Source: Yponomeuta sedellus
Taxonomy: Eukaryota; Arthropoda; Insecta; Lepidoptera; Yponomeutidae
DNA length: 64,000 bases
Direction: 5' to 3'
NCBI GenBank assembly: GCA_934045075.1
Contig: OW203738.1
Span: 6,687,487-6,751,486 of the forward strand
In this document: positions 22,120 to 34,129 of the stretch, one piece after another
How the letters are laid out: each line of letters begins with the position of its first letter
Position numbering within the stretch: the first letter of the stretch is position 1
Notes under the pieces: model-generated
What the model was told of the DNA's origin: nothing
Databases searched by the model: none
What the model saw: only the letters and a program-made list of their open reading frames with translations
Program-made: the position numbers and the translations under genes

Positions 22120-23519
22120 TGTATTAAATTCGCCACCACGCGTCAGCATAGACGGCACACTCGCTTCCTATTTGAACTTACTACGCGTTCCTCTGTATTA
22201 TTTTCTTCTAAGCACTCAATACAAATGTTATTGACTTAGTTTTTGTCTGAATGTCAATATCTTGTAAATAAGCACCTATGGTGTGTTACCTTTATTGATT
22301 GATTGGAAATTAAATGAATAGTAATTTGGAATCAACAAGAAACTTTTAATGTATCCTGAAGCCTGTCTCTGTACTTCCTTACTAATGTACATTCCCTCCT
22401 GATGTGCTTACATTGACCAAGGTCATGCAAAACGATGCAATGTTGAGGAAGAATAGTTTATCCTTCGGTTAGCATGAAAGTAGGAACAAAACGCGTTCAC
22501 GTCATTTTCGTTACAGCGCGAAATTCTAATGTTTACTTTCGTGAAAAAACATATTAAGGGTGCCATAGAAAAGAATTGAAGAGCATATGATTGCGCCACC
22601 CTTTAGGCATGATGACTATTGATGACCCAAGTCTTATTTATTCAAGTCAACAATCCACTATCAACACAAAATATATCTATTACAGTAAGAACACAAAAAG
22701 AACATTTAAAGAATTTGTAATTTTTCTGTCAAATATATGCTCTCGAGGCCTTGTCTTCACCTCCGTGGGTACCAGACATGTGTCGGTCGCATATGTCAAA
22801 ATTTGTGTCTATCTCGACCAAAATTATCTCGGCAGCGTCACCATGCTACTGCTTGTAGACATGTCTCGGTCTTCTCCATCTCGATCGCGATGGCCATGCT
22901 AAAGACGAGACATCTCGGGCACATCTCGAACTCGATAGAGAAACTGACATTTTTGCATAGAAAAGGGCGTTTCTCGAGCGGACCATGCTAAGCGTACAGG
23001 TCTGCATACTTGTCCGTTTTACGAGTATAAACAAGTTTATTTTTGTTTTCCATTAAGATTCAGTAAAGTATGTATTGTAATGTGTTTCTTTCATTGTAGA
23101 GCAGCAAAACTAGTTATTTATAGTTATATTTTTATTTAAAAGACTATAAATCGGTTTTATAAGAGGAATAATATTCTTTATCTGTGGGAGCATATTTTTG
23201 AAACAATTGTCTCTCGATCACAACAGCGACACTGGCAATTTGGTTCAGCCACAAGATGGAGTTTGACAGCCGGAGTAGCTTTAAAAAAGTAAAAATCAAC
23301 GTCACTCAACTCAGTGGATAGGTACTTACATAATAATGCCCCTGAACGTGTAAACTCTGTCTAATAGTGAATCAGTTTGGGAGTTAGATTTCTTCATTAC
23401 AGGATAATTACTAGGGTGGCGCCCCACTGTTGTCGTCAAGTTAGACACAAGACAATATAATTGTGCTATTCTGCTAACTAGCTGATCTCCCACCAATCTG
23501 ACGTCTCCGCCAAGTCTAC
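22120..23519. other. Intergenic stretch between the VDAC and CSN4 3' ends
   Basis: No gene seen. AT-rich, with a locally repetitive tctcg/cgaga patch at 22850-22985. The CSN4 3' UTR must lie in the right part, but I cannot fix its poly(A) site; TTTATT at about 23037 is one option. Confidence 0.45.
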
Positions 23520-23522
23520 ACT

Positions 23523-23603
23523 AACATTTCCTCCTAAATGAGTTTGGCCTTCCAGTCTGGCATTGTGGCTGCGATCTTCTTCATGAGGCTACAGACCTCA
23601 GTT
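23523..23603 (-). pseudogene. Degenerate copy of the CSN4 last-exon coding end
   Basis: On the minus strand it reads V-C-S-L-M-K-K-I-A-A-T-M-P-D-W-K-A-K-L-I-stop, then EEML. This aligns without gaps to the true C-terminus ([19 protein letters not shown], then MEEEMIQ). It starts 64 bases beyond the CSN4 stop codon and has an in-frame TAG, so it is a diverged duplicate in the 3' UTR, or conceivably an alternative end. Confidence 0.75.
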
Positions 23604-23666
23604 TTTGTACATTGTGGTATGACCGTTTGTTGGTTCTCTCCCGCCGAGCCGACGCGTATAATGTAA

Positions 23667-26600
23667 CTACTGTATCATCTCCTCCTCCATGAGCTTGGCC
23701 ATCCAGTCCGGCTCGGCGCCTGCGATCGTTTCAATGAGACTGTTCACCTGATAGCACAGGCTCTGGATCTGCTTGTCCCATTGCGGAAGGATCTCGCGCG
23801 CTGGAATTTTAAGTCGAGTTATAAACAGATAACGGTTACTACTGATAATTGAGCTCAGGCGATATCTTTTACGCTGTCGGTCGCGCGTAATAAACATTAG
23901 TGCCAGCGGTGGATTAACGTCAGCAGCGATGCTCCATAGAACATACTGCTTATTCGTATGCTCGGCCGACATCAGCGTAGAAGATATCGGTTAAACTCCC
24001 TCTTACCTCAGATGGAGGATCGAACCTTAGGTTAGCCTCAGTCTGAGTGTTTTTCCATGTTTGTGATGTTCTTGCTTATTTACCAAAGCAAAGGGCATCC
24101 TAGATTGCCAGGGTCAGGACTTGTCCTGGCTGTCCTGGTTATCACTTGTGATTGGTTGTGTGGAAGTTATTAGGCGCGTCATTTACGCGACAAGCGGCTT
24201 GCTTTTGGTGTCATGTCAAGTGTCTTGGATAGACAGGTTCAGTACCACCAACCAAACTCACGAGACATCTTAGTTAAATAAAATATCAAATACCTACTTT
24301 ATTTGAAAAAAAAAAAGAAGTAACTTGGTACGAGTAATATCTCTACCAGACAATGTCTCTTGAACATTCATAGGTTTGAGTGTAGACCCTACATTCTTTT
24401 AGTGCAAAAATGCATAAAACCATTGTCAAGTCACTGTCTCTGTCAGATTATATTGCATTGCAGCTTAAAGTTCACACCTACTGTATTAAAAACATGTAAA
24501 ACAAAAGGTTTCAAAAACTTTAAACCTTACAGAATAAACCCCCATCACCGAGTACAGTCACTCAAATTAAGACTATATCCACAAAGCAAGAGATAGCTTT
24601 ACGATTTCGAGGTTTTTGAACAGTAACTTCTACACAACAACAACGAATTGAACATCAAGTAGTGTTAATAAACAAACTCACTCTCGAAGTGCACGATGGA
24701 GTTGATCTGGTCGATGTAGCCGTTCATGCGTCCCTCGCTGATCATGTGGCTGGCGATCCGCTCGGCCTTGGCGGGCGGAGTCTCGAGCAAGGCGCCCAGC
24801 TCCTCGAACGTGATGTTGTTATACAACTTGCTGGCGGAGAGAAGGTTGTGCTCGAACACCGCGCGGTCCAGGATCGTTGTGCCGTCGCTCGTCGACGCCT
24901 GACAATATGGAGTGGGCGAAATTTGTATTCTGTCAAGCCGTGTCAGGATGAGAATGAGAAATCAATGAAACGCGGCCGGCTGGGCGGCAAGAACAATTTG
25001 TTTTGTTTATGAAATAATTGTAGAGACCACGAAATCAATTGCCCCAGCCAAGGTCATAATTCTAATTCATTGGTGGGGTACGAAATGGCTTACGGTGTGG
25101 CCACAACAGCACAAATTGTTTTAGAAAAGAAACAAAGACTTAACAGTATTATTTATAAAAACACAATTCGTTCAATTCAACTCTGGACGGCCTCAGTGGC
25201 GCAGCGCTATTGCATCTGCCTACGATGCGAGAGCTCCGGGTTCGAACCCCGGCTGGGGACAAAAACAAAAAAAAACGCAGGTTTTGGATGTTTACATGTT
25301 TGTGATGTCGCTGTTTTTGGTTCCCACGACACTGGGTAACCTAGCGTGGGGCCAGAAAGAATGTATGTGCCTGTATGTAAAATGTTATGTTACAACACAG
25401 CTATACATATATTACTGTTATATACGGGTCTAATCAATCACATCATAATTACGTTTTACATAATAAATAATCGCGATTGGTCTTTAAAACACTCCAAAAA
25501 CGTACATAAAACGATTACATAAAACACACTCTAAGAGTGTTTTAGCGGAATCGTGTTTTATAAGTAAAGCCGTAAGTCTTATTTACACAGTTCTTCATAA
25601 ATAAAATTGCCTCTTGAAGAGTGTTTCAGAGGAATCGTGTTTTTATAAATAAGACCGCTACTTTTACCTATAGTCTGTTAGTTTTTAGAATATACCTCGG
25701 GCTCTAGGCTTCGTTTTCCGCCGAAAGCAAACGAGTGTAATACTACTTCCCGCTCTGTATAAAACTTTTCTTCACTATTTTGTAATGTTAAGTGTCATAT
25801 TAGTTCCGATATTCGATAGTAGCCGAGGTATATTCTAAAAGCTAACAGACTAATGCGGTGCGTATTACCTCCTGCGACTGTAAGAACGTAACCGGGCGTG
25901 AAGCGCGCCTACCTTCTGATGCGTCTGCATGAGCGCCTCAAACTCGTGCAGCTCGGAGCGGCGAATGATGCGGTCGAGGTACATCTTCTCCAGGATGGAA
26001 TAAGCCGGCAGCTGCTGGCAGCGTTCGTCCTTAAACAGGGTGGCCAGCATTCGCGATCGCTGCTGACCTGGAAGAGCGGGAGAACGCGACTTTATGAGAC
26101 ATCGATTTTTGGGGTCCCGACTACGAATAAAATGACATAACATTTAGGCACATACATTATTATAGGCACATACATTGCTTCTGGCCCACACTAGGATACC
26201 CTGTGTCGTGGGAACCAGAAACAGCGACATTACAAACATGTAAACGTTCAAGAGCAGGGGTTTTTTTTTCTCCCCTGACAGGGTTCGAACACGGGACCTC
26301 TTGCATGGTAGGCAGATGCGCTACTGCTGCGCCACAGAGGCCGTCTGTGGCAGAGGCAGAATAAAAAAACTATCAGTGGGTCCGGAGCCAAAAGCTGGGT
26401 ACTGACCAACGTTACGAGGTGTAATGAAACATGTGACACAGCGAGCATTCATGATGTCAGTACGTAGTGTTACGGGGAAACCAAGCGTGTTTGAGCGCTC
26501 CGCCCGGCTGTCGGGGAATTTTACATTACATCTCGTAACGTTGGTCAGTGCTCAGCTTAAGAGGCTCCACACAGTACCACTGGCGCCGCGAACGGATTTT

Positions 26601-29600
26601 TTTATACAGATAGTTTTTGCAAAGTGTTAGTACAAAGTCTCAATCGTGTTTTTCAGGACCTACTCGTATAAGCGAGACCCTAGGATTACGAACCTAGGTC
26701 TCAATCTCAGAATAGTTAAACCAAGCCTAAATAGGATTTAATGTGCTAATGTCATCTAGTCTCAGGCTTTTTGCGTTAGGTTCACGGCCATGGGTCCTAG
26801 ATGTCACTATTAACATGATTGAGAGATATTTTCATTGATGGTATTAGTGTTACTGCATGAGTCCCTTAAAAAGCGTGTTCCTTTTTAACCTTGACATAAT
26901 TCTGTTGTTTGTTCGTCTACCAAGACCCTCAGAAATGGGTTAAGCAATCAAATAAAAATTTTATAATCTACCGTGCTGTTAATCTACCGTATCAGAAGCA
27001 CTCTAGGGCTTCTGATGCAGTAGCCTTCTGTATGTACAGAAGGCCTCTACCCCTCCAGGGCTACAGTAGAGCTAGAGTGGTAGGCTAAAAGTGTCATAAT
27101 TAGTCTACTTCCCATTTGTATAAATCTATTAGAACTTTAAAAACCTATTTAGAGGCTAAAAATTCCACCCATGCCGGGATTCGAACCCGCGACCTCTGGC
27201 TATCCGTGCCAGCGCTCTATCCAACTGAGCTAATGAGCGACTCACCGGCATCAGTGAAATTTCGAACCTCTTTACACTATTCTCTGTATTACGCACAGGC
27301 AGCGACATCTGGCCGAAGTAGATTGCATCACTTACAGCCCCGACTACCTACTTTGCAGTTAGGCCTTTACATCGGAATGATATCGCTGTACCCACATGAT
27401 TATACTATTTTTATTTTTAATGCACTAACCCGTGCTAAGGACAATTTTAAAAACCTATTTAGAGGCTAAAAATTCCACCCTTGCCAGGATTCGAACCCGC
27501 GACCTCTGGCTATCCGTGCCAGCGCTCTATCCAACTGAGCTAATGGGCGACTCACGGGCGAATCAGTGAAATTTCGAACCTCTTTACACTATTCTACTTC
27601 TTCAATTCTCTTCTTCTTCTTTGCAATCTACTTCGGCCAGATGTCGCTGCCTGTACGTAATACAGAGAATAGTGTAAAGAGGTTCGAAATTTCACTGATG
27701 CCGGTGAGTCGCCCATTAGCTCAGTTGGATAGAGCGCTGGTACGGATAGCCAGAGGTCGCGGGTTCGAATCCCGGCATGGGTGGAATTTTTAGCCTCTAA
27801 ATAGGTTTTTAAAATTGTCCTTAGCACGGGTTAGTGCATAAAAATAAAAATAGTACTTTTAGAACTTACCAGCCGAGGCAAGAACGGTGCAGATGAGAGC
27901 ATTCCTGAGGCAGGTCATCCTCTCGTCCTCGTGAATGATGTTGCGGTACGAGAGCTCGTTGTATCGCTGGGCCGCTTCAATAAATTTACTACGACACAAC
28001 AATTGTTTATAATAAATTTAGATTTGTTCATTGATAAAGAACAAGTTTTGAGACCTTTCACGTCGTCCAAATAAATAATTCATCATTAGGCTGCCTCACC
28101 TGTGTGCTTCGGGGTGGCACCGGATAGTTATAGTACGAGTAGGCGAGGCTTGCGCTATGGCGCTCATTAGAGGAGGGGTATGTCCAGCAGTGTACTAATA
28201 TAGCTTGAAGAAGAAGAAGGCAAGGCTGCATGCCGTTGAGAGACACGGGACAAAATAAAAAAACGGACGACGTGGCGCGTGCGTTTGCTATGGGAGAAGC
28301 ACGCTCCACAGATTGAGGTGGTTGGTGAGGCAATGCCTATTTGAATTATTGCGATTAAACCCTTGAAGGTTTAAAAATACTCTACATCTACGATACGGCC
28401 GCTGTATCGAGCTTGATATCAGGCTATATTTTTTCATTATGTGGCCAGTTTATGTAGGGCGGTGGTAGCGGAGCGGTGTAGAACGCCGGCTTCTCAATCG
28501 GGAGGTCGTGGGTTCGAACCCCGGCATGTACCAATGACTTTGTTTTCTAAGTTATGTACATTTGTGAAATCATAGTAGCAATACCACTCGCCGACGATGA
28601 AGGAAAACATCGTAAGGAAACCCTAGTGTCTGAGGTGTTAGCGTACCTCAGCGCTTGCTACGTACAATGCCCCAACTATGAGGCTAAGTGCGGAAATCTC
28701 AGGTCTAACTAACTAACTAACTATGTGGCCAGTAAGAGCAAGTTAGCGTGATCTTTATCGATTTTTTATGTTCTGTACAGTCGTCGGTCGTATCCCCAGT
28801 CAAATCGGATGTGAAAGTTCAAGTTACCGTCTATAATCCAGCACCCTGGCGTAGCATACTTTGTAGTAGATCTGCAACTGTTCATTCGTGGTCTCAGTCT
28901 GCAGCAGCGAGGCTCGGTTGACAAAGGCCTCAGCCTGCATGGGGTCATCAACCTCCAGGTAGAGCCGCGCGATCTTTAGATATGTCTCGAGTTTGTAGTC
29001 CACTGAGTATTGCCTGAAGAGAAACATGAAACGGATAAAGACATGATAAAATCAATCGATATGCCCCTACTACTGAGGTACGGGTATCTTTAGCATCGCA
29101 GGAAGGTTAGGCCATACTCCACCACGGGGGCCAAGTCCTTGTTAGTGGAGGATAAAATCAATACTACTGAATGAATTGACATCTCTTAATGATTCGCGAT
29201 ACTCATACATAGTTATATATTAATCGGGTCAAATCGCGACCCGTTTAATATCTAACTAGGAATTGATATCAAATAGGAAATCATGGGTTGCAATGCCGAC
29301 ACATCTTTTTAGGCAAAGCAATGTCTGTGTTTTGATAGTTCTAGTATCATCATCCACCCATTATATCCCCACCGAGCGGGACGGGTCACTTCCCTGAGGA
29401 AGGTATAGGCCATACTCCACCACGGGGGCCAAGTACGGATTGGTAGAGACTTGCAAGACGAGTGGCTGGTCTTACTGTCAGAAGTTTTCAAGCAGTTCCA
29501 GTATGCCCCACTTGAAATATCACAGAACGATCAATAAACAGCAGCAACATAGGTCCTCAGCAGGCTGATGATAATGATAAAATAGTATAAATTCGAGTGC

Positions 29601-32600
29601 AATCCATATTAAAACAGTTTTAATTATGTCTAGTACTCGTGTTAACTCTAGTACCCGGACTTGGCCCCCGTGGTGGAGTATGGCCTAACCTTCCTGCGAT
29701 GCAGGAAGAGACCCGTGCCCCAGCAGTGGGGACATATAAGAGTTGATAACGAACTCGTGTTAACCTTAGAAAATAGTACAATTAATTAGATATCTTTATC
29801 TTCACATTCTGGATCGAAATTACCACTCTTAGAAAAGTACAAGCAAATAATTCTGGAGGGGTTTTAATTCTGCTATGGTATATGAGCATCGCAAGTCAAT
29901 AAAAAATACTTCATGGTAATAGGAGTGTATAAAAAACTCAAATTAATTATTTCGAAGGTTCTACATACTTTTGTCCAGTTTCAAGTGGTATCCCAACAAG
30001 AACGTTGGCAGCTTCCTTCCAGTTCTGTTTGCGCTCATAAATGTCAGCTAAATGTTGCCTTATGCTTGCTACCTGTAATAAAAATAAAATAAAGTTATAA
30101 ATCACTATTGTGATAATAAAGAACATACAAATTAGTCATGTACATACATACATACATACATACATAACCTCACGCCTGTATCCCAGAGGGGTAGGCAGAG
30201 ACCAGGGACTGCCACTTGACACGATCCTGACAGATCACCTTCACTTCATCAACGTTCATAAGTCGTTGCATGCACGCACGCCGGTTCCGGGTACTTTTTA
30301 AGTAAAGTAAAAAAGTAAAAATAATTTATTTGCTAGAACACGGGTACATATTATCATGTTTTAAATTTATTCTTAAGATCCTTCATGTTCTACCTTTCGG
30401 TGTGCAAATATTGTTGCTGGATCGCCTAATTTAAAATATAATATGATAAAATTAATGACCAAAAAATTGAATCTAATTAATAAAACATTAAAGTGAACAT
30501 AACATATCACAATACAACAGACCAATTGAAATTAAAACATTCAATGTAAAATTAAATTAAATGTCAACATGTATAAATAAAAGTTCATAAAATTGTAAAT
30601 AAAGTAATGTCAAAATTATATTAAAAATTATGCTGAATTATAACTTATCATTAATGAAATCATTTATATTGTAATACATTTTGTTTAGTAAAAGTTGAAA
30701 CAATTTCTTTCTAAAAATTGGTAATGATAATTGCTTAAAACTATCAGGTACATGATTATAAATTCGAATTGCCATACAGAATGTGTTGTTCTTGTACAAA
30801 GTTAGTCGTTGAAAAGGCATATAGAGCTTATCCTTATATCTAGTCGATCGACTTATAACATCACAATTTTTTTTAAAGAGGTCTGGATGTTTTTGTACGA
30901 ATAAGCTTATTTCGTAAATATAAAGGCAAGGTAATGGTAAAATATTACATTTTTTGAAAAGTGGTTTACAGCTATCAATGAATCCTGCTCCGCAGACCGA
31001 TCTTATGCATTTTTTTTGTACTTTAAATACTCTGTCGACTTCAACAGAATTTCCCCATAAAATTATGCAATAACGCAGTAATGATGAAACATAACCATGA
31101 TAAGCTAAAAGTGCCGCTTTTTCAGATGCCACATCTCTAGTTCTTCGCAAGGCATAAACAAACTTTCCCATACCCAAACAAATTTATCTTTCCCATTGCT
31201 AATACATCCCCTATTTGGTCGATGTAATTCTGTCTGGGATGTCCCTTACCAGCCATTCCACTCACATTGGCAATATATATTTGTTTCGTCAGTCTTTCTT
31301 CCTTCATCCTCTCCACATGTCCAAACCAACGCAACATTCCTTTCATTAGTCATGTAAATTGACAAAAACTAAAAAGATAGAAAGATAGAAATTAAAAAGC
31401 TTATTAATACTTGCAAATTATGAGTGCTGTTTTACTGTACAGTTTCTACTGTAGCACCAAGGAGAATTAATGGTAGCACTTATGTTTGCACAAAATTGAA
31501 TTATTATGTTTTTAACATTTTATTTTTCTATGTTTAATATTATTACAGAACAAATAAATGTTTTGCACTTTCAAACAATATGTTTGCATTGATGTTAATG
31601 TTGTATAATTATTTACTGAATTTAGGATCTGGTTATCAAGAGTGATGTTCAGGTACTATCATGTGATTGAAGTGGAGTTAAATTACTTTGTTTTAAAAAC
31701 CCATTTAGTGCTGGTACGGTTAGCCAGAGGTAGCGGGTTCGAGTCCTGTCACGAGTCATTGTGCTCAGCACGGGTTAGTGCAACAAAAAGGAAATAATTA
31801 TTTTGTTTATTAATATGATTCTTTAAAAACCTATTTAGAGGCTAAAAATTTCACCCATGCCGGGATTCGAACCCGCAACCTCTGGCTATCCGTGCCAGCT
31901 TTCTACCAATTGAGCCAATGGGCGACTCACCAGCATCAGTGAAATTTCGAACCTCTTTACACTATTCTCTGTATTACGTACAGGCAGCGACATCTGGCTT
32001 AAGCAAATTGCATCACTTACACTATTTTTAGCCTCTAAATAGGTTTTTAAATTTGTCCTTAGCACGGGTTAGTGCATTAAAAATAAAAATAGTATAATAT
32101 GATTCTTTTTATTGAAATCTATGTTTACATGGAAAAAATTAAGGTTTCTTTAATTTAAGCAATAATAAAGTTAAACTGTGAAAATTAAGAAAACATACCT
32201 GTTCTTCAAATGAGATGACTCTGGGCTGAATGACATCTAGGGCAAAGTGTGAGACCTCTTGTGAGACATTGTCGGCCAACAAGGCTAGGTGTGTACTGAC
32301 ATAGGTTAACAGCTGCCGGGATATCACTAGGCTCACATTTTCATTTACAACTGCAATAAAGAGCAAGAAATAAAAGAAACATCACATAACATAAACTCAT
32401 GCCTATATCCCCGTGTGGTAGGCAAAGACCAGGGTCTGCCACTACCCTCACAGATTTCATCAACATTCATTGTTGCATGCACACCTGTTTTGGGTACTTT
32501 ATATCTTGCCCTTTGCTGATACTACACATTTTTAAACTAGGTAGGTACTTAATTCCACTCTACAACACACAAACTAAACAATAACACTTTTTATAGTTAT

Positions 32601-33443
32601 AACTTAGGGCACTTCGGGGTGATAACTAGCGCCACCAATGGAAAAAAATCATAACTGTTTTATTATACATTTTTATCTAAAAGTGAACGAAAACAAGTTT
32701 ATCCCATTGGTGAGCACCCCAATGCTCCCTAATACCATTTTCCACCACAAACTTTATAAATAATACAAAAAGGTCCATAGATGATGACAGAACATAATTA
32801 GGAAATTAATTGGGTTGGTGGGTAAAGTTGTGTTATGAATTACTATCTGGCCCTGTAAACATAGTTTTGCTATATTAATAACAAGCTGTTCTCAGACCTA
32901 CCAAACATATACAAAAATACACTGTGACACAAGAATTTCATATATTAGATAGATCTATAATTTTAGGACAGTTGTCGGTCCGAGTGGCTGGGATGACCCT
33001 CAAAGACCCAAGACCACACTGACAAATCTAGATGCACTAAGATTTTGTTTAAGAAGACAGGCGTGCAACAGTGGTCTGATTAAACTTATAAAAATGTCAT
33101 GTGATGGTGATGGTGACAGATCAGAGCTATCTTTTGAACAAGAGAATATGCCTTCGCTGCCAAACTCACTTGCTTCTACAAATGCTTTCAAACATTCTGC
33201 CAATTCTTCTTCAGGATTTTTGAGAATTTCCATCAGCAGGTTGCGGTATCTGAAAGAGATAACAAGATATTAAAATAAGATACCTAGTGCAGAATGGCTC
33301 TAATTCTACCCCCCAACCACCTAAAGGTCTATGGGAAAAGAAGACAAATGATTGACTTACTTTTCAGCTTGGTCTTTGTGTAGACCACCAGAATTTCGCA
33401 ACTCCGTCAAATATTGCCGCACTGTTTGTATACTTGTAGGCAT
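23667..33443 (-). CDS. CSN4: COP9 signalosome subunit 4 (409 aa)
   Basis: Exons in order (minus strand): 33443-33361, 33249-33170, 32350-32199, 30072-29969, 29013-28828, 27988-27870, 26067-25913, 24898-24682, 23800-23667. All are GT-AG and in phase, giving 409 codons plus TAG; human CSN4 has 406. The complex removes NEDD8 from cullin-RING ligases and CSN4 is a PCI-domain scaffold next to the CSN5-CSN6 pair. Strongly conserved blocks: [69 protein letters not shown], the winged-helix part [31 protein letters not shown] and WDKQIQSLC. The N-terminal half is helical repeats; the PCI domain is about residues 200-365. The introns are full of repeats. A hAT element lies 181 bases upstream of the ATG. 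Confidence 0.97.
24030..24240 (+). repeat. SINE family C tail, in CSN4 intron 8
   Basis: The tail 'gtgtttttccatgtttgtgatg' and a later 'ttgtgtggaagttat' match the element at 10900-11110. Confidence 0.55.
25188..25385 (+). repeat. tRNA-like SINE, family D, in CSN4 intron 7
   Basis: The head has box A-like cagtggcgcagcgctattg and box B-like GGTTCGAACCC. The tail is 'ttggatgtttacatgtttgtgatgtcgctg...ttcccacgacactgggtaacc'. Other copies, inverted: 26140-26345 and 44098-44280. Confidence 0.8.
25470..25670. repeat. Short repeated motif block
   Basis: Two direct copies of an 'agagtgtttyagmggaatcgtgttttataaataagrccg' type unit lie near 25530-25570 and 25615-25660. A related copy is at 44605-44645 and a weak one near 16700-16760. 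Class unknown. Confidence 0.55.
25673..25850. mobile_element. 178-bp MITE with 28-bp terminal inverted repeats
   Basis: The ends are gtctgttagtttttagaat and its reverse complement (attctaaaagctaacagac); they pair over about 28 bases with one mismatch and are flanked by TA on both sides (25671-25672, 25851-25852). A TA duplication suggests a Tc1/mariner-mobilised element. Confidence 0.8.
26140..26345 (-). repeat. tRNA-like SINE, family D, in CSN4 intron 6
   Basis: Inverted copy of the 25188-25385 element. It ends in 'ctgcgccacagaggcc', the reverse complement of the tRNA-like head. Confidence 0.8.
27116..27862. repeat. Fold-back cluster of tRNA-like family A (CSN4 intron 6)
   Basis: Three tRNA-like cores: two on the minus strand (27131-27290, 27447-27600) and one on the plus strand (27630-27835). 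The last two form a large inverted repeat; each arm ends in the 'taaaaacctatttagaggctaaaaa' type terminus. The right end lies fewer than 15 bases from the exon 6 donor of CSN4. Confidence 0.8.
28138..28225 (+). repeat. RTE-like LINE tail
   Basis: 'ggcgctcattagaggaggggta', 'gtccagcagtgtactaatatag' and a GAAGAA tail match the end of the LINE fragment at 15730-15803. Confidence 0.7.
28453..28724 (+). repeat. tRNA-like SINE, family B, in CSN4 intron 5
   Basis: Full-looking copy: a head with ggtggtagcggagcggtg (box A-like) and GGGTTCGAACCCC (box B-like), then the body 'atgtaccaatgactttgtttt...gaaaacatcgtaaggaaaccc', and a (taac)n end. Other copies: 35615-35893, 59390-59625, 63783-64000 and partial ones at 45690-45826 and 51745-52187. 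Confidence 0.85.
29085..29755. repeat. Three fragments of dispersed repeat family E (CSN4 intron 4)
   Basis: 'ccatactccaccacgggggcc' occurs at about 29110 and 29410, and its reverse complement at about 29665 with 'tgcaggaagagacccgtg'. The longest copy in the window is at 60690-61020; others are at 18785-18880 and 41175-41395. Probably LINE 3'-end pieces. Confidence 0.7.
30137..30300 (+). repeat. CATA microsatellite plus dispersed repeat F
   Basis: (cata)n leads into 'cctgtatcccagaggggtaggcag...accagggactgccac', which recurs at 32390-32500. Both lie in CSN4 introns in the same orientation. Confidence 0.7.
30638..31177 (-). pseudogene. LINE reverse-transcriptase C-terminal fragment
   Basis: A 179-codon minus-strand ORF in CSN4 intron 3 reads like the thumb and C-terminal region of a non-[47 protein letters not shown] and a C-terminal [10 protein letters not shown]. 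The endonuclease and catalytic RT parts are absent, so it is a 5'-truncated insertion. Confidence 0.8.
31178..31346 (-). pseudogene. Second LINE C-terminal fragment adjoining the first
   Basis: The minus strand reads [20 protein letters not shown]...[15 protein letters not shown], the C-terminal signature of a different LINE type. It meets the fragment at 30638-31177 at about 31150, which suggests one element inserted into, or beside, the other. Confidence 0.7.
31690..32110. repeat. tRNA-like family A copies, partly inverted (CSN4 intron 3)
   Basis: A degenerate plus-strand core (31690-31790) is followed by a minus-strand core (31825-32020) and then a plus-strand tail (32020-32100) ending in aataaaaatagtat. 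The outer ends again carry the same terminus in inverted orientation. Confidence 0.75.
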
Positions 33444-33624
33444 CTTTATAACAATGTCGGCAAAGGTATTTAGATTTAGATAACCCAAAATCGAATTATA
33501 AACAATGCGATCGCACAAATGTCGTCCGTACTTTTTAATCTGTGGTGAACAGAATAACTGCGCTTGCCCACAGAACAAAAACCGAAACTTGCCCGAGGCC
33601 ACAGAACAAGATAAGATCACAGAC

Positions 33625-34121
33625 TAGGCGTGATCGTTGCAAAGACGAACCGTTTTATAAGACCGTTTTGTGTTCCGAGACGATAGGACCGTTTTACGTT
33701 TCATTCTAAAGCAGTGCCAGCGACTCTAAAGCAGTGCCAGCGTTTGTTCGTCGCGAGACCAGTCCTTAGATTGTTTGACGCGGATATGTCCTTTAGTGCT
33801 ATATTAATAGAGCCTAGAACGTAATGAGATCATTGCGACGTCGTCGTCGGCTCCTTGCTCGTTCCGTTCGTTTTAGTCTGTGATACAATAAAGTAATCTT
33901 TATGTCTATGAGCATACAGTCGAATATCGTGTAAAACAACTTATTTTTTCCGATGTTTCGTGATTTCGTCTCGTTCGCACTCGTTTGACCGTCCTCTGCG
34001 CCTTGCTCGTTCGCATACAATGAAACCAGTTGCGAACGAGGACCGTTTCGAGGACCTGTTTTCGTTCCAGAAAAAACGGTTGCGTTTCGTCGTCGAAAAA
34101 TCGGACAACGACCCACTCCTA
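33625..34121 (-). mobile_element. Non-autonomous hAT-type element, copy 2 (497 bp)
   Basis: Reverse-complement copy of 5655-6169, with ends TAGGCGTG and CACTCCTA. A perfect 8-bp target duplication, TCACAGAC, flanks it at 33617-33624 and 34122-34129. It lies between the divergent CSN4 and LIN54 genes. The end facing CSN4 is the same element end that faces the ZCCHC9-like gene in copy 1. No transposase ORF. Confidence 0.92.
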
Positions 34122-34129
34122 TCACAGAC

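Noticed and set aside
22591..22902. 103-codon ORF between VDAC and CSN4
   Set aside because: No family motif, no splice context, and its right part is a low-complexity tctcg patch.
24662..25012. 116-codon plus-strand ORF
   Set aside because: It is the reverse shadow of CSN4 exon 8 plus intron sequence.
27180..27250. tRNA gene-like sequences (also 25190, 28460, 31880, 57250 and others)
   Set aside because: They have box A/B-like sequence but share long non-tRNA flanks with many dispersed copies, have arm mismatches and an unusual anticodon loop, and so are SINE or fold-back repeats, not functional tRNAs.
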